DNA of 64,000 bases from an uncultured Clostridiaceae bacterium (GCA_946405135.1 CAMJGD010000010.1:1-64000); one strand, 5' to 3'. Shown: positions 37,287-46,655, counted from the first letter of the stretch. Program-made: numbers and translations. The notes: generated from the sequence alone by a model not told the origin.

Positions 37287-39203
37287 TTGGGAAAGATAAA
37301 TATATTGGATATTGAAACTTCAAATAAAATTGCAGCAGGAGAAGTGGTAGAACGCCCTTCTTCTGTAGTAAAGGAGTTGGTGGAAAATAGTATTGATGCG
37401 GGTGCATTAAATATAAATATAGAGATAGAAGATGGTGGAGAAAGTTTAATAAGAGTTATAGACGATGGAAGCGGTATACATAAAGATGATTTAGAGAAAG
37501 CCTTTATGCCTCATGCTACAAGCAAGATAAGAAATATAGACGATATATTTAATATAAGTACCTTAGGCTTTAGAGGTGAGGCATTAGCAAGTATAGCTTC
37601 TGTATCTAGAGCTACATTAAAAAGCAGAACAATTGATGCAGATTTAGGAAAGGAAATTTCTTTAGAAGGTTCAAATCTAAAGCACATAATAGATGTGGGT
37701 TGTAATGTGGGGACAACTATAGAGGTAAGAGATTTATTTTTTAATGTACCTGCCAGAAAAAAGTTTTTAAAAAGTTCCTCTAGGGAATCAGCTATGATAA
37801 GTGATATAATAAGCAGAATTGCCGTAGCTAATCCTAAAGTAGCTTTTAAGCTCTTTAACAATGGAAAAAGAGTAATTAATACTTATGGTACTGGTAATTT
37901 AAAAGATGTAGTAAGGACTATTTATGGTAAAACTATAAGTGAAAATATTATATATTTTGAAACCCATGACGATATAGCAACAGTTCATGGGTATGTAGGA
38001 AACTCTGAAATAAGCAGAGGCAGCAGAAATAATCAATCAATTTTTGTTAATAATAGATATATAAAAAATAAACTTATAACTGCAGCAGTGGAAAATGCTT
38101 TTAAATCTTTTATAACTATAAATAAGTTTCCATACTTTATTATATTTATTGATATATTCCCTGAATTTGTGGATGTAAATATACATCCTACAAAATCAGA
38201 AATAAAGTTTAAAGATGATAGACTTATATTTAAATTAGTTTTTGATGCAGTTCATCAAGCATTGAGAGAAAGCCTAAAAGACAGCTTTATGATTCCTGAA
38301 GAAAAAGACAGTAACCTATTTAAGTCTAATCAATATGAAAATTTAAGTTATTTTGATAATAATGCAATTATTAAAAAAACAGACAATGAAAAGTCTTATG
38401 ATACTATTTATAAGGACTTAGAAAATAAAAAAACTGAAAGTTCAGGTTTTAATAAGGATGAAGATAATAAAATCTTAGAGGATTATAAAAATGAATTTAT
38501 AAAGGAATCAAAAACAGAGGTAGTATTACCTATAGATTTATCAAGACAGCATGATAATAGGGTAGAAAAGCAAGACACTCTTAAGGAACAAAATAGTGAA
38601 TATGATACTAAAAGAGAAGCTAAATTTCCTGAACTTAATATAATTGGACAATTTAATAAAACTTATATACTAGCAGAGTATCTAGAGAATCTATATATAA
38701 TAGATCAACATGCTGCTCATGAAAAAATACTTTTTGAAAAGTATAGAAATGATATAAAAACCAGCAAAGTAGTGGCTCAAGCTTTATTAGTACCTTTGGT
38801 TTTAGAAATGAGTGTGGAAGATTACTTTTATTATATAGAGAATAAAGATGTATTTTCAAAATCAGGTTTCATAATAGAGGATTTTGGAGATAATACTATA
38901 TCTATTAGGGAAGTACCTTATGTTATTGGTAAATTAGATGCAAAAAATATTTTTTTAAATATGTTAGATGATTTAAAAAATTTAGGAACTGGTAAAACTG
39001 AAGATATTAAATATGATAGAATAGCTACCATGGCTTGTAAAGCAGCTATAAAGGCTAATGATGCATTAGATATTCTTGAGATGAATAAGTTAATAGAAGA
39101 GCTAAGATATATTGAAGATCCTTTCACATGTCCTCATGGGAGACCCACTATTATTAAGATAACTTTATACGAATTAGAAAAAAGATTTAAAAGAGTTCAG
39201 TAA
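37287..39203 (+). CDS. mutL: DNA mismatch repair endonuclease MutL
   Basis: 638 residues. The N-terminal GHKL ATPase has ELVENSIDAGA, VIDDGSGI and GFRGEALASI; the C-terminal domain carries DQHAAHEKILFE, fitting the DQHA-x2-E-x4-E metal site of nicking MutL proteins, and the late CPHGRPT motif. So it should cut DNA, as expected in bacteria lacking MutH. The start is TTG 37287 after AAGGTGG; no ATG fits. It begins 12 bases after mutS. The middle linker (about 345-440) is low complexity. Confidence 0.96.
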   Translation: MGKINILDIETSNKIAAGEVVERPSSVVKELVENSIDAGALNINIEIEDGGESLIRVIDDGSGIHKDDLEKAFMPHATSKIRNIDDIFNISTLGFRGEALASIASVSRATLKSRTIDADLGKEISLEGSNLKHIIDVGCNVGTTIEVRDLFFNVPARKKFLKSSSRESAMISDIISRIAVANPKVAFKLFNNGKRVINTYGTGNLKDVVRTIYGKTISENIIYFETHDDIATVHGYVGNSEISRGSRNNQSIFVNNRYIKNKLITAAVENAFKSFITINKFPYFIIFIDIFPEFVDVNIHPTKSEIKFKDDRLIFKLVFDAVHQALRESLKDSFMIPEEKDSNLFKSNQYENLSYFDNNAIIKKTDNEKSYDTIYKDLENKKTESSGFNKDEDNKILEDYKNEFIKESKTEVVLPIDLSRQHDNRVEKQDTLKEQNSEYDTKREAKFPELNIIGQFNKTYILAEYLENLYIIDQHAAHEKILFEKYRNDIKTSKVVAQALLVPLVLEMSVEDYFYYIENKDVFSKSGFIIEDFGDNTISIREVPYVIGKLDAKNIFLNMLDDLKNLGTGKTEDIKYDRIATMACKAAIKANDALDILEMNKLIEELRYIEDPFTCPHGRPTIIKITLYELEKRFKRVQ

Positions 39204-39262
39204 TAACATAATAAATATTATGTTAACTAATAAAAAAAGTAAACCAACTAGGAGAATTGAAC

Positions 39263-40201
39263 ATGAACAAAAAATTAATAATAATAAGTGGTCCTACAGC
39301 CATAGGTAAAACAGATATTTCTATAAAATTAGCAAAACAAATAAATGGTGAAATTATTTCTGCGGATTCCATGCAAATATATAAATTTATGGATATAGGT
39401 TCTGCAAAAATTTCTAAAGATGAAATGGATGGAATAAAGCATCACATGATAGATATAATTGAACCAGACAAAGAATTTAGTGTATCTGAATATAAAGATA
39501 GGGCAGAAAAAATCATAGATAGTATTATTAAAAGTGGAAAGATTCCTATAATGGCAGGCGGTACTGGGTTATATATTGATTCAATAATATGCAATTTAAC
39601 CTTTACAGAAGGAAATAAAGATATGGAATATAGACTTTACCTTGAAAATTTAGCTAGAGAAAAAGGTAAGGATTTCGTACACCGTATGCTAAAAGATATA
39701 GACATAAAAAGTTATGAAAATATACATCCAAACAATTTAAAAAGAGTAATAAGAGCCTTAGAAGTATATAAGCTTACGGGAAAGCCTTTTAGTTCTTATG
39801 ACGCAGGAAACAAAATTTATGATATTCCTTATGATTTATGCTACTATGTATTGATAATGAATAGAGATAGTTTATACGATAGAATAAATAAGAGAGTAGA
39901 TATGATGATAGATAAAGGGCTTATAGAGGAAGTAAAATACTTAAAATCCTTAGGTTATACAGCTGATATGCAATCTATGCAGGGAATTGGATACAAGGAA
40001 ATATTATATTACCTTGATGGAAAAATAACCCTTGAAAAGGCTATAGATATGATAAAACAAGGAAGTAGAAATTATGCTAAAAGGCAGCTTACTTGGTTTA
40101 GAAAAGACCCTAGGGTTAAGTATATAAATAAGGATGAATTTCAAAATGAATCTGAAATTTTAAAAAATATATTATTTGATTTAAATAATAGTGGATTATA
40201 A
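39263..40201 (+). CDS. miaA: tRNA dimethylallyltransferase
   Basis: 312 residues. It transfers the dimethylallyl group to A37 of tRNAs, supplying the substrate for MiaB. The P-loop [16 protein letters not shown] is at residues 10-25, followed by [18 protein letters not shown] (the aspartate that activates the base), [10 protein letters not shown] and the C-terminal [12 protein letters not shown] motif. ATG 39263 lies eight bases after TAGGAG; an in-frame TTG at 39257 is too close. The gene follows mutL after 59 bases. Confidence 0.96.
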   Translation: MNKKLIIISGPTAIGKTDISIKLAKQINGEIISADSMQIYKFMDIGSAKISKDEMDGIKHHMIDIIEPDKEFSVSEYKDRAEKIIDSIIKSGKIPIMAGGTGLYIDSIICNLTFTEGNKDMEYRLYLENLAREKGKDFVHRMLKDIDIKSYENIHPNNLKRVIRALEVYKLTGKPFSSYDAGNKIYDIPYDLCYYVLIMNRDSLYDRINKRVDMMIDKGLIEEVKYLKSLGYTADMQSMQGIGYKEILYYLDGKITLEKAIDMIKQGSRNYAKRQLTWFRKDPRVKYINKDEFQNESEILKNILFDLNNSGL

Positions 40202-40290
40202 TAAATTTTTAGTATAGAATAAACATTAAAGGATTTTTAATAAAAATATAGAATATTTTAATTAGTTAATTAATTTTGGAGGGTGAGAAT

Positions 40291-40545
40291 ATGAATAAGA
40301 CAACAAATAATTTACAAGATATATTTTTAAATGGAGCTAGGAAGAATAGATTACCTGTTACTATACATCTAGTAAATGGATTTCAATTAAAGGGAACTGT
40401 AAAAGGCTTTGATAGCTTTACGGTAGTTCTAGATTCAGAGGGAAAACAGATGCTTGTATATAAACATTCTATTACCACAATAACTCCTTTAAAACCAATA
40501 CTTTTTAATAATAACCCAGAAGATAATAACAGCGACAACGTTTAA
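40291..40545 (+). CDS. hfq: RNA-binding protein Hfq
   Basis: 84 residues. The Sm-1 motif ([20 protein letters not shown]) and Sm-2 motif ([13 protein letters not shown]) are intact. Proximal-site residues [12 protein letters not shown] near the start and YKH of Sm2 bind U-rich RNA. The short acidic tail DNNSDNV is typical of Gram-positive Hfq. ATG 40291 follows TTGGAGGG; an in-frame TTG at 40276 lies on that site. It follows miaA in the conserved miaA-hfq order. Confidence 0.96.
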   Translation: MNKTTNNLQDIFLNGARKNRLPVTIHLVNGFQLKGTVKGFDSFTVVLDSEGKQMLVYKHSITTITPLKPILFNNNPEDNNSDNV

Positions 40546-40549
40546 GATG

Positions 40550-40588
40550 AAAAGAATGGGCATTTTAAAAATTGCCTATTCTTTTTTT
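40550..40588 (+). terminator. terminator after hfq
   Basis: AAAAGAATGGGCA pairs with TGCCTATTCTTTT (one mismatch) and is followed by a run of T. Confidence 0.85.
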
Positions 40589-40640
40589 ATATGCTAATAT
40601 ATAAAACGTGAGCCTAATTTTTAAGTTATGGAGGGTTATT

Positions 40641-41921
40641 ATGATAGATTTAACTAAAGAACTATTAAAACAAAAATATAATATAAATGAAAATATCATA
40701 TTTTTATATGATGAAACTATGAAAGATATAAAAAAGGAGTTTGAAGCTCTTGATGAAATAAGAGAGTATAATCAGTTTAAAGTGCTTAAAGCTTTTCAGG
40801 AAGAGCATATTAGTGATTCACATTTTACTAATTCTTCTGGTTATGGGTATGGTGATATTGGCAGAGATGCATTAGATAGGGTATATGCTAGAATATTTAA
40901 TACAGAAAGTGCACTAGTAAGGCCTCATTTTGTTAATGGTACTCATGCTATAGGAGCAGCTCTATTTGGAAATTTAAGACCAGGGGATACTATGCTATCC
41001 ATATGCGGAACTCCTTATGATACATTGCATGGAATTATAGGTATAGGGGAAGAAAATAATATAGGTTCTTTAAAAGAGTATGGAATAAAGTATAAGCAAA
41101 TAGATCTAACTGAAAAAGATAAAATTAATTTAGAGAAAATAAAAGAAACTATAGAAAATGATGCAAGTATAAAGTTAATACATATACAGCGTTCCACTGG
41201 CTATGGATGGAGAAAATCTCTTCTTATATCAGAGATGAAGGAAGCTATTGAATTTATAAAAAGTATAAATAAAAATTTAATAGTTTTCGTAGATAATTGT
41301 TATGGAGAATTTATAGATATATATGAACCGACAGATGTAGGAGCTGATATAGTTGCAGGATCCCTTATAAAAAATATAGGGGGAGGAATTGCTCCCACAG
41401 GAGGATATATAGCCGGCAAAAAAGAATTTGTTGATCAAGCCTCCTATAGGCTTACTATTCCAGGAATAGGAGGGGAGTGTGGCTCAACTTTTGGGGTTAT
41501 GAGATTATTTTTCCAAGGATTATTTTTAGCTCCTCATATAGCCATAGAAGCAGTTAAAGGCGCTATATTTTGTTCAAGGATAATGGAAAAGGCAGGGTTT
41601 GAAGTACTTCCTAAATATGATGATAAAAGAAGTGATATAATACAAGCTATAAAATTTAATGATAAAGACAAATTGATAAATTTCTGTAAGGGTATACAAA
41701 AAGGATCTCCTATAGATTCCTTCGTGGAATGCGAACCATGGGATATGCCTGGATACAGTGATCAGGTCATAATGGCTGCAGGAGCATTTATCCAAGGGTC
41801 TTCCATAGAATTATCTGCAGATGCACCTATAAGAGAACCTTATATAGCTTACCTTCAGGGTGGACTTACTTTTGATCACGCTAAAATAGGTGTGCTTATA
41901 GCCCTTTCTAAAATTATGTAA
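40641..41921 (+). CDS. ynbB: PLP-dependent enzyme, YnbB / aluminium-resistance family
   Basis: 426 residues of the Alum_res (YnbB) family, related to methionine gamma-lyase and cystathionine enzymes by fold type I. The PLP lysine is in VAGSLIKNIGGGIAPTGGYIAG, preceded by the cofactor-binding VFVDNCYGEF. TNSSGYGYGDIGRDALDRVYARIF and RPHFVNGTHAI are family marks. I start at ATG 40641, four to five bases after GGAGGG; the in-frame ATG at 40608 adds an unsupported extension. The Bacillus homolog lies near mutSL-miaA-hfq too. The biological substrate is not established. Confidence 0.9.
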   Translation: MIDLTKELLKQKYNINENIIFLYDETMKDIKKEFEALDEIREYNQFKVLKAFQEEHISDSHFTNSSGYGYGDIGRDALDRVYARIFNTESALVRPHFVNGTHAIGAALFGNLRPGDTMLSICGTPYDTLHGIIGIGEENNIGSLKEYGIKYKQIDLTEKDKINLEKIKETIENDASIKLIHIQRSTGYGWRKSLLISEMKEAIEFIKSINKNLIVFVDNCYGEFIDIYEPTDVGADIVAGSLIKNIGGGIAPTGGYIAGKKEFVDQASYRLTIPGIGGECGSTFGVMRLFFQGLFLAPHIAIEAVKGAIFCSRIMEKAGFEVLPKYDDKRSDIIQAIKFNDKDKLINFCKGIQKGSPIDSFVECEPWDMPGYSDQVIMAAGAFIQGSSIELSADAPIREPYIAYLQGGLTFDHAKIGVLIALSKIM

Positions 41922-41939
41922 TAAAAGCAATGATAAAAT

Positions 41940-41966
41940 AAATCCTAAAGAAAAACTTTAGGATTT
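41940..41966. terminator. bidirectional terminator between ynbB and lexA
   Basis: AAATCCTAAAG and CTTTAGGATTT form an 11-base-pair stem around AAAAA, with T-runs on both strands. Confidence 0.9.
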
Positions 41967-41969
41967 ATT

Positions 41970-42581
41970 TTATCTATATTGTCTATATATGCCTACTAAT
42001 TTACCTAAAATGGTGCAATTGTCTACAATAATAGGATTCATAGTTTTATTTTCTGGCTGAAGCCTTATATACTCATCTTCTTTATAAAATGTTTTTATGG
42101 TAGCTTCATTTTCTATTAAGGCAACAACTATTTCACCATTTGTCGCAGTTTGAGTCTTTTCAATGATAGCAAAATCACCATTTTGTATACCTGCTTCTAT
42201 CATGCTTTCTCCGCTTACTTTAAGCATAAAAAGCTCTTTATCATGCTTAATATAATTTAATGGAACGGTAAAAAAATCTTCAATGTTTTCTGTAGCTAAT
42301 ATAGGCTCTCCAGCAGTAACTTTACCTATAATAGGTATATCAATAGTTTCTTTTCTCTGATACGAAAGTTCAGATATTTCAAGTGCTCTAGGCTTAGTTG
42401 GATCCCTTTTTATAAGTCCTTTCTTCTCTAAGCGTTTTAAGTGACCGTGGACTGTAGATGTGGATTTTAGGGAAACTGCTTCACATATTTCTCTTACAGA
42501 AGGAGGATAGCCTTTTTCTTCTGTATATTTTTTAAGAAATTCATATATTTCTAATTGTTTTTCGCTTTTTGGTTCAGTCAT
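41970..42581 (-). CDS. lexA: LexA SOS repressor
   Basis: 203 residues. The N-terminal winged helix contains [20 protein letters not shown] (residues about 23-42) and the linker has the Ala-Gly cleavage site in GKVTAGEP. The serine-lysine dyad is [11 protein letters not shown] and [10 protein letters not shown]. It represses DNA-damage genes until RecA-ssDNA triggers self-cleavage. I chose ATG 42581, nine bases after GAGAGGTG; ATG 42593 lies only two bases from that site. Its own promoter holds an SOS box, so it is autoregulated. It is divergent from a cysteine-rich protein gene. Confidence 0.96.
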   Translation of the reverse strand: MTEPKSEKQLEIYEFLKKYTEEKGYPPSVREICEAVSLKSTSTVHGHLKRLEKKGLIKRDPTKPRALEISELSYQRKETIDIPIIGKVTAGEPILATENIEDFFTVPLNYIKHDKELFMLKVSGESMIEAGIQNGDFAIIEKTQTATNGEIVVALIENEATIKTFYKEDEYIRLQPENKTMNPIIVDNCTILGKLVGIYRQYR

Positions 42582-42610
42582 AAAAACATACACCTCTCAA
42601 TCATGTCATA

Positions 42611-42650
42611 ATTATAACATATATAACATTATATATCAAACTTATGTTCT
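42611..42650 (-). promoter_or_regulatory. lexA promoter with SOS box
   Basis: On the minus strand a -35 TTGATA (42634-42639) and a -10 TATAAT (42611-42616) are 17 bases apart. AGAACATAAGTTTG (42637-42650), close to the Gram-positive SOS consensus GAAC-N4-GTTC, overlaps the -35. LexA bound here would block its own promoter. Confidence 0.8.
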
Positions 42651-42657
42651 ATAAAAT

Positions 42658-42686
42658 TTGATTTAATTTGTTGTGTCTGCTATAAT
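42658..42686 (+). promoter_or_regulatory. promoter of the cysteine-rich gene, adjacent to the SOS box
   Basis: TTGATT (42658-42663) and TATAAT (42681-42686) are 17 bases apart, a good sigma-A promoter for the gene at 42746. The shared SOS box ends seven bases upstream of its -35, so LexA may affect both directions (inference). Confidence 0.65.
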
Positions 42687-42745
42687 ATATTGGTTAAAAT
42701 AAAAATTTTGAATAAATATATTTTTATTAAAAGGGGATATAGAAT

Positions 42746-43153
42746 ATGAAAAATGAATTCTGTATTTTTGACTCTTCTAAAAAATGTAATAATTGTAATG
42801 AATGCAATTTATGCGATTTAGATAGGAATAAAATTTGCAACAATTGCGGAAGGTGTCTTGAAGTGGATGGAATTGATATAAAAGCTGTTAATATAGCAGA
42901 AGTGGCCACAAATGAATATGAAAGCTCTGTTTTTGAACAAGATCTAGAAGACACAGAAGATATCCATTATGAAGTAGAGAATAAAGAAGAAGCTAAAGAC
43001 TCTTTAGGATCTGAAGACTATAAAGATGCATGGGACTTTATAGAAGATATAGACGAATTACAGGAAATAATAGATGATGATGAAAAGTTTAATCATATGT
43101 TTTATGAAGAATTTCCAGGCCTTATAAAGTTGAAGAAAGATGGCTTAAGTTAA
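42746..43153 (+). CDS. cysteine-cluster N-terminus, acidic C-terminus; unknown function
   Basis: 135 residues. Eight cysteines lie in the first 37: 6, 14, 17, 20, 23, 31, 34 and 37, in the pattern C-x2-C-x2-C-x2-C then C-x2-C-x2-C, which fits zinc or iron-sulfur binding. The rest is strongly acidic (EDTEDIHYEVENKEEAKDS, DIDELQEIIDDDEKF). AAAGGGG precedes the ATG by about nine bases, and a terminator follows. It is divergent from lexA. Similar clostridial proteins are annotated only as hypothetical as far as I know; I cannot assign a function. Confidence 0.85.
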   Translation: MKNEFCIFDSSKKCNNCNECNLCDLDRNKICNNCGRCLEVDGIDIKAVNIAEVATNEYESSVFEQDLEDTEDIHYEVENKEEAKDSLGSEDYKDAWDFIEDIDELQEIIDDDEKFNHMFYEEFPGLIKLKKDGLS

Positions 43154-43164
43154 GAGCCATCTTT
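43136..43164. terminator. bidirectional terminator
   Basis: AAAGATGGCT and AGCCATCTTT form the stem around a nine-base loop, between the convergent cysteine-rich gene and recombinase gene. Confidence 0.88.
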
Positions 43165-43171
43165 CTTTATG

Positions 43172-44170
43172 CTATTTATCAAATTCATCACTAAGAGGAT
43201 TGGATTTTACTGCTTCTCTTAAAGTTTCATCATCTACATGAGTATATATCTGAGTAGTAGAGACACTTTCGTGGCCAAGAATTTCTTGAAGGCTTCTAAT
43301 ATCTACATTTCCATATTTATATAAAAGTGTAGCTGCAGTATGTCTCAATTTATGAGGGGTATACTTGTCCACGTCTAAACCAGCTGAACTTATATATCTT
43401 TTAACTATTCTTTCAACAGAACGTTTATTGATTCGTTGATTTTTAGAACTTATAAATAGGGCATCTTCATGTTCAGGGGTGAGTTTCGAAGCATCTCTTA
43501 CTCTTAAATAATTGTTTATAGCATTTATGCAAGCATTGTTTAAATATACTGTTCGTTCTTTATTTCCTTTTCCTATAATAGTTAAAGTATCTCCTTTAAT
43601 TTTGGATATATCTATACTGCATAATTCGGATACTCTAAGTCCGCAGTTTAAAAATATAGTAAGAATACAGTAATCTCTTTCATAATATTTATAATCCTTG
43701 TCCATAGAATTAATAAGTGCTTTGCTTTCATTTAAAGTAAGATAAATAGGATTTCTTTTGTTTATTTTAGGTGATTCTAGTTCTAAAGCTGGATTTTCAT
43801 CAATTATTTTAGCTTTTCCGTGCAAATATTTAAAAAAGGATTTCAAAGAAGCTACTTTTCTTGCTCTTGCGTAGTTTCCGTTATGTCTATATTTTTCAGT
43901 GAAAGAAATAAAAGCATATAAATCTGATAACTTTATTTTTTTTATAAAATTTTCATCTATATCATCAATAGGTATTTCTTCAAATTCTATATTGTTATTT
44001 CTTATGAGTCCTTTATATATTTTTAAGAATCTAAAGAACATTGTCAAGTCTACCTTATAAGCTTCTATGGTGTTAGGGGATTTTCCTTTTATGATTTCAA
44101 GATAATTTAAAAACTCATTAACGCATTCTGGTAAGGTGTTATTATTTATACTATTAATATTATACTTCAC
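43172..44170 (-). CDS. XerC/XerD-type tyrosine recombinase
   Basis: 332 residues. A SAM-like core-binding N-terminus (about 10-140) precedes the catalytic domain. Catalytic residues are visible: R in NCGLRVSELC near 178, K in GKGNKERTVYL, H-x-x-R in HKLRHTAATLL near 275, the second H in LGHESVSTTQIYTH and the nucleophilic Tyr in that same segment. It is the length of Xer proteins and lies in a core setting, with no attachment site or integrase neighbours, so chromosome dimer resolution is more likely than mobile-element integration. GGAGGAATTT precedes the ATG. Confidence 0.85.
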   Translation of the reverse strand: MKYNINSINNNTLPECVNEFLNYLEIIKGKSPNTIEAYKVDLTMFFRFLKIYKGLIRNNNIEFEEIPIDDIDENFIKKIKLSDLYAFISFTEKYRHNGNYARARKVASLKSFFKYLHGKAKIIDENPALELESPKINKRNPIYLTLNESKALINSMDKDYKYYERDYCILTIFLNCGLRVSELCSIDISKIKGDTLTIIGKGNKERTVYLNNACINAINNYLRVRDASKLTPEHEDALFISSKNQRINKRSVERIVKRYISSAGLDVDKYTPHKLRHTAATLLYKYGNVDIRSLQEILGHESVSTTQIYTHVDDETLREAVKSNPLSDEFDK

Positions 44171-44282
44171 ATAAATTCCTCCAAATTAAGTTATACTAAT
44201 ATTTTAATCTAAAATGCTTTTATAGTAAAACTTTATAGATGGCAATAAAGCTGATTATATCATATTTTCTTTAATTTGCATT

Positions 44283-44318
44283 AACAACGTCGCTAAATGT
44301 ATATTTAGCGACGTTGTT
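44283..44318. terminator. perfect 16-bp hairpin
   Basis: AACAACGTCGCTAAAT-GTAT-ATTTAGCGACGTTGTT. It is followed on the + strand by TTTGT but by no clear T-run on the minus strand, although the flanking genes are on the minus strand. It could be a terminator for an antisense or readthrough transcript, or a hairpin in the recombinase leader. Confidence 0.55.
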
Positions 44319-44330
44319 TTTGTAATAAAA

Positions 44331-44361
44331 ATAAGGTTTAAGTTCAAAACCTAAACCTTAT
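44331..44361 (-). terminator. probable purB terminator
   Basis: ATAAGGTTTA pairs with TAAACCTTAT around an 11-base loop; on the minus strand it is followed by TTTTTATT. It lies about 200 bases after the purB stop codon. Confidence 0.65.
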
Positions 44362-44557
44362 CTGATAAAATGCTTATACTTAGTTAAAATAGATATAATT
44401 TATCAGTATTTCAAATAAAACCTTCTAGAATAAATTTTAGGTCAAAAAGTTTAATGCAAACCTAAGAATATTACATCAAAATATTTTTTAAAATATTTTT
44501 TATGCATAAATCCATAATGATTTTTAAGCAAATAATTTTTGAAAAATTATATGTTAA

Positions 44558-45988
44558 CTATACGTTTATTTCTGACTCTGTGCCTAATGAATCTTTATTG
44601 TCTTCTAATACAGGTTTTATATAATCATTAATAAATACTTCTACTTGACCAGGAGCTCTTCCTATAAAGTTAACAGGGTCTATAATGGCTAGTATTTCCT
44701 CTTTGCTTAAATTAAATTTATCATCTTCTATGATTCTATGTATTAAGTCATTATTAAGTCCTTCTTCTTTTATCCTTCTAGATGCTTCCATAGAATGGAT
44801 TCTTATTCTTTCATGAAGTTCTTGTCTGTCTCCTCCTCTTTTTACAGCTTCCATTAATATGTTTTCTGTAGCCATAAAAGGTAATTCGCTATTAACATGA
44901 GAAGCTATAACTTTTTCATACACTACTAGATTTTCAGATATATTTAAATATAGATTTAAAACTCCATCTAAAGCTAAAAAAGCTTCAGATACTGCAATTC
45001 TTTTATTTGCAGAATCATCTAGAGTCCTTTCAAACCATTGTGTGGAAGCTGTTATCGCTGGATTCAAAGCATCTACTATCACATATCTAGCAAGGGAACC
45101 TAACCTTTCTGATCTCATAGGGTTTCTTTTGTATGCCATAGCTGAAGATCCTACCTGATTTTTTTCAAAGGGTTCTTCTATTTCTTTCATGCTTTGGAGA
45201 AGTCTTATGTCATTACTGAACTTATATGCACTTTGAGCAATTTCAGATAATGTATTTAATATTATTGAATCAATTTTTCTAGGATAGGTTTGACCTGTAA
45301 CAGGAAAACTATCACTAAAACCAAATTTTCTAGCTACCTTTTTATCTAATTCTATAACAGCATCTTCATTGTTATTAAATAAGGCCATAAAACTTGCTTG
45401 GGTACCTGTAGTACCTTTAACTCCTCTTAACTTTAAATTACTTATAACAAAATCTAAATTTTCTAAGTCTATTAAAAGATCTTGCATCCAAAGAGTAGCT
45501 CTTTTACCTACAGTGGTTAGCTGAGCTGGCTGAAGATGTGTAAATCCTAATGTAGGTAAGGATTTATATTTTAGCGCAAACTTGCTTAATGATTCTAAAA
45601 TACTTATTAGTTTTTTTCTTACTAAAATAAGAGCTTCTTTCATGATTATTATATCTGTATTGTCACCTACGTAACAGCTAGTAGCTCCCAAATGTATTAT
45701 TCCCTTAGCCTTAGGACATTGTAATCCATAAGCATATACATGGCTCATCACATCGTGTCTTATTTCTTTTTCTTTTTTTTCTGCATCTTCATAATTTATA
45801 TTATCTACATTGTTTTTTAATTCTTCTACTTGTTCTTCAGTAATATTTAGTCCTAATTCTTTTTCACATTCTGCCAAAGCAACCCATAGTTTTCTCCAGG
45901 TAGTAAACTTTTTTTCCTCGGAAAAAATATAACTCATCTCCAGCGAACTATATCTGCTATTTAATGGTGTATTGTATTTATTTTTCAT
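44558..45988 (-). CDS. purB: adenylosuccinate lyase
   Basis: 476 residues. It cleaves SAICAR and adenylosuccinate, giving fumarate, in purine synthesis. The superfamily signature SSAMAYKRNPMRSERLGSL carries the catalytic serine in the mobile loop, and LGFTHLQPAQLTTVGKRATLW and GATSCYVGDNTDI supply other active-site segments, including the catalytic histidine in TH. I start at ATG 45988, six bases after TTGGAGG; the ATG at 46009 is upstream of that site. It stands alone, apart from other pur genes. Confidence 0.95.
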   Translation of the reverse strand: MKNKYNTPLNSRYSSLEMSYIFSEEKKFTTWRKLWVALAECEKELGLNITEEQVEELKNNVDNINYEDAEKKEKEIRHDVMSHVYAYGLQCPKAKGIIHLGATSCYVGDNTDIIIMKEALILVRKKLISILESLSKFALKYKSLPTLGFTHLQPAQLTTVGKRATLWMQDLLIDLENLDFVISNLKLRGVKGTTGTQASFMALFNNNEDAVIELDKKVARKFGFSDSFPVTGQTYPRKIDSIILNTLSEIAQSAYKFSNDIRLLQSMKEIEEPFEKNQVGSSAMAYKRNPMRSERLGSLARYVIVDALNPAITASTQWFERTLDDSANKRIAVSEAFLALDGVLNLYLNISENLVVYEKVIASHVNSELPFMATENILMEAVKRGGDRQELHERIRIHSMEASRRIKEEGLNNDLIHRIIEDDKFNLSKEEILAIIDPVNFIGRAPGQVEVFINDYIKPVLEDNKDSLGTESEINV

Positions 45989-46128
45989 ATTATACCTCCA
46001 AACGAACATATAAGATAATTATTATTCTAACATTCGTATTATATCATATTTTTCTTTTTAAATCAGTGATATTTTAATGATTTTATTAATATAATTCTAA
46101 TAGAATTATTTTTAGGAGGATTTATTTT

Positions 46129-46353
46129 ATGTATAAACTAACCTTAACAGATAAAATATCATTGATATTAGTAATCATAAGTGCTATTAATTGGGGGATT
46201 ATAGGTATAAGCAATATTAATCTGCTTGGTATTATATTTGGAACTATATCAATTTATTTTGAAAGAATCATATATATATTAGCAGGAGTAGCTGGTATAA
46301 ATTTATTAATTCTTTTAATTAAGACAAAAGTATTTTCTTTAAACAAAAAATAA
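46129..46353 (+). CDS. DUF378 small membrane protein
   Basis: 74 residues with two membrane helices (about 9-30 and 44-66). The motif SAINWGIIGISNINLLGIIFG is the DUF378 signature, shared by small bacterial membrane proteins with no known role. TAGGAGG precedes the ATG by about nine bases. It is flanked by a terminator shared with the convergent ptsH gene. Confidence 0.85.
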   Translation: MYKLTLTDKISLILVIISAINWGIIGISNINLLGIIFGTISIYFERIIYILAGVAGINLLILLIKTKVFSLNKK

Positions 46354-46387
46354 AAAATCTCCTTAAGATAACTTAAGGAGATTTTTT
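46352..46387. terminator. bidirectional terminator
   Basis: AAAAAATCTCCTTAAG and CTTAAGGAGATTTTTT form a perfect 16-base-pair stem with a four-base loop, between the DUF378 gene and ptsH. Confidence 0.95.
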
Positions 46388-46394
46388 AACATTA

Positions 46395-46655
46395 TTATTC
46401 TTCTAATGATGATATTAATTTAACTATTTCTTCTGCAGCTAAAGTTTCATCATCACCAGAAGCAATAACTGTTATTTTAGAATCTTTAGTAACGCCCAAA
46501 GATAAAACACCTATTAAGCTTTTTACATTGGCCTTTTTACCGTTAAATTCTATTGTGATATCAGATTTAAATGATGAAGCCTTCTTCACCAATAATGTTG
46601 CAGGTCTTGCATGTAGACCAGTTGCATTTTTTACTACTACTTCTTTAGATACCAT
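46395..46655 (-). CDS. ptsH: HPr, phosphocarrier protein of the PTS
   Basis: 86 residues. Active-site histidine 15 lies in TGLHARPATLLV and the regulatory serine 46 in NVKSLIGVLSLGV, so both the phosphotransfer role (from Enzyme I to sugar IIA domains) and HPrK/CcpA catabolite control are expected. GAGGTG lies ahead of the ATG. No Enzyme I gene is nearby; a IIA protein gene lies 115 bases upstream in the same direction. In many Firmicutes ptsH is followed by ptsI; here it ends at a terminator. Confidence 0.96.
   Translation of the reverse strand: MVSKEVVVKNATGLHARPATLLVKKASSFKSDITIEFNGKKANVKSLIGVLSLGVTKDSKITVIASGDDETLAAEEIVKLISSLEE

Larger units (their letters stand above)
44171..44557. other. 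387-base gap between the recombinase and purB
   Basis: Holds no reading frame. Two structures are visible: a perfect 16-4-16 hairpin at 44283-44318 (AACAACGTCGCTAAAT and its complement) and a purB terminator at 44331-44361. The recombinase promoter should lie within it, but no box is convincing. The rest is A+T-rich sequence in which I see nothing. Confidence 0.7.

Noticed and set aside
37511-37861. 116-codon frame opposite mutL
   Set aside because: Antisense shadow of the conserved GHKL domain with no supporting start signal.
40608-40640. N-terminal extension of the YnbB protein
   Set aside because: The ATG at 40641 has GGAGGG at the right distance; the extension has none and lies just after the hfq terminator.
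43172-44170. Mobile-element integrase reading of the tyrosine recombinase
   Set aside because: No attachment-site repeats, excisionase or phage genes nearby; the length and setting fit a Xer-type housekeeping protein.
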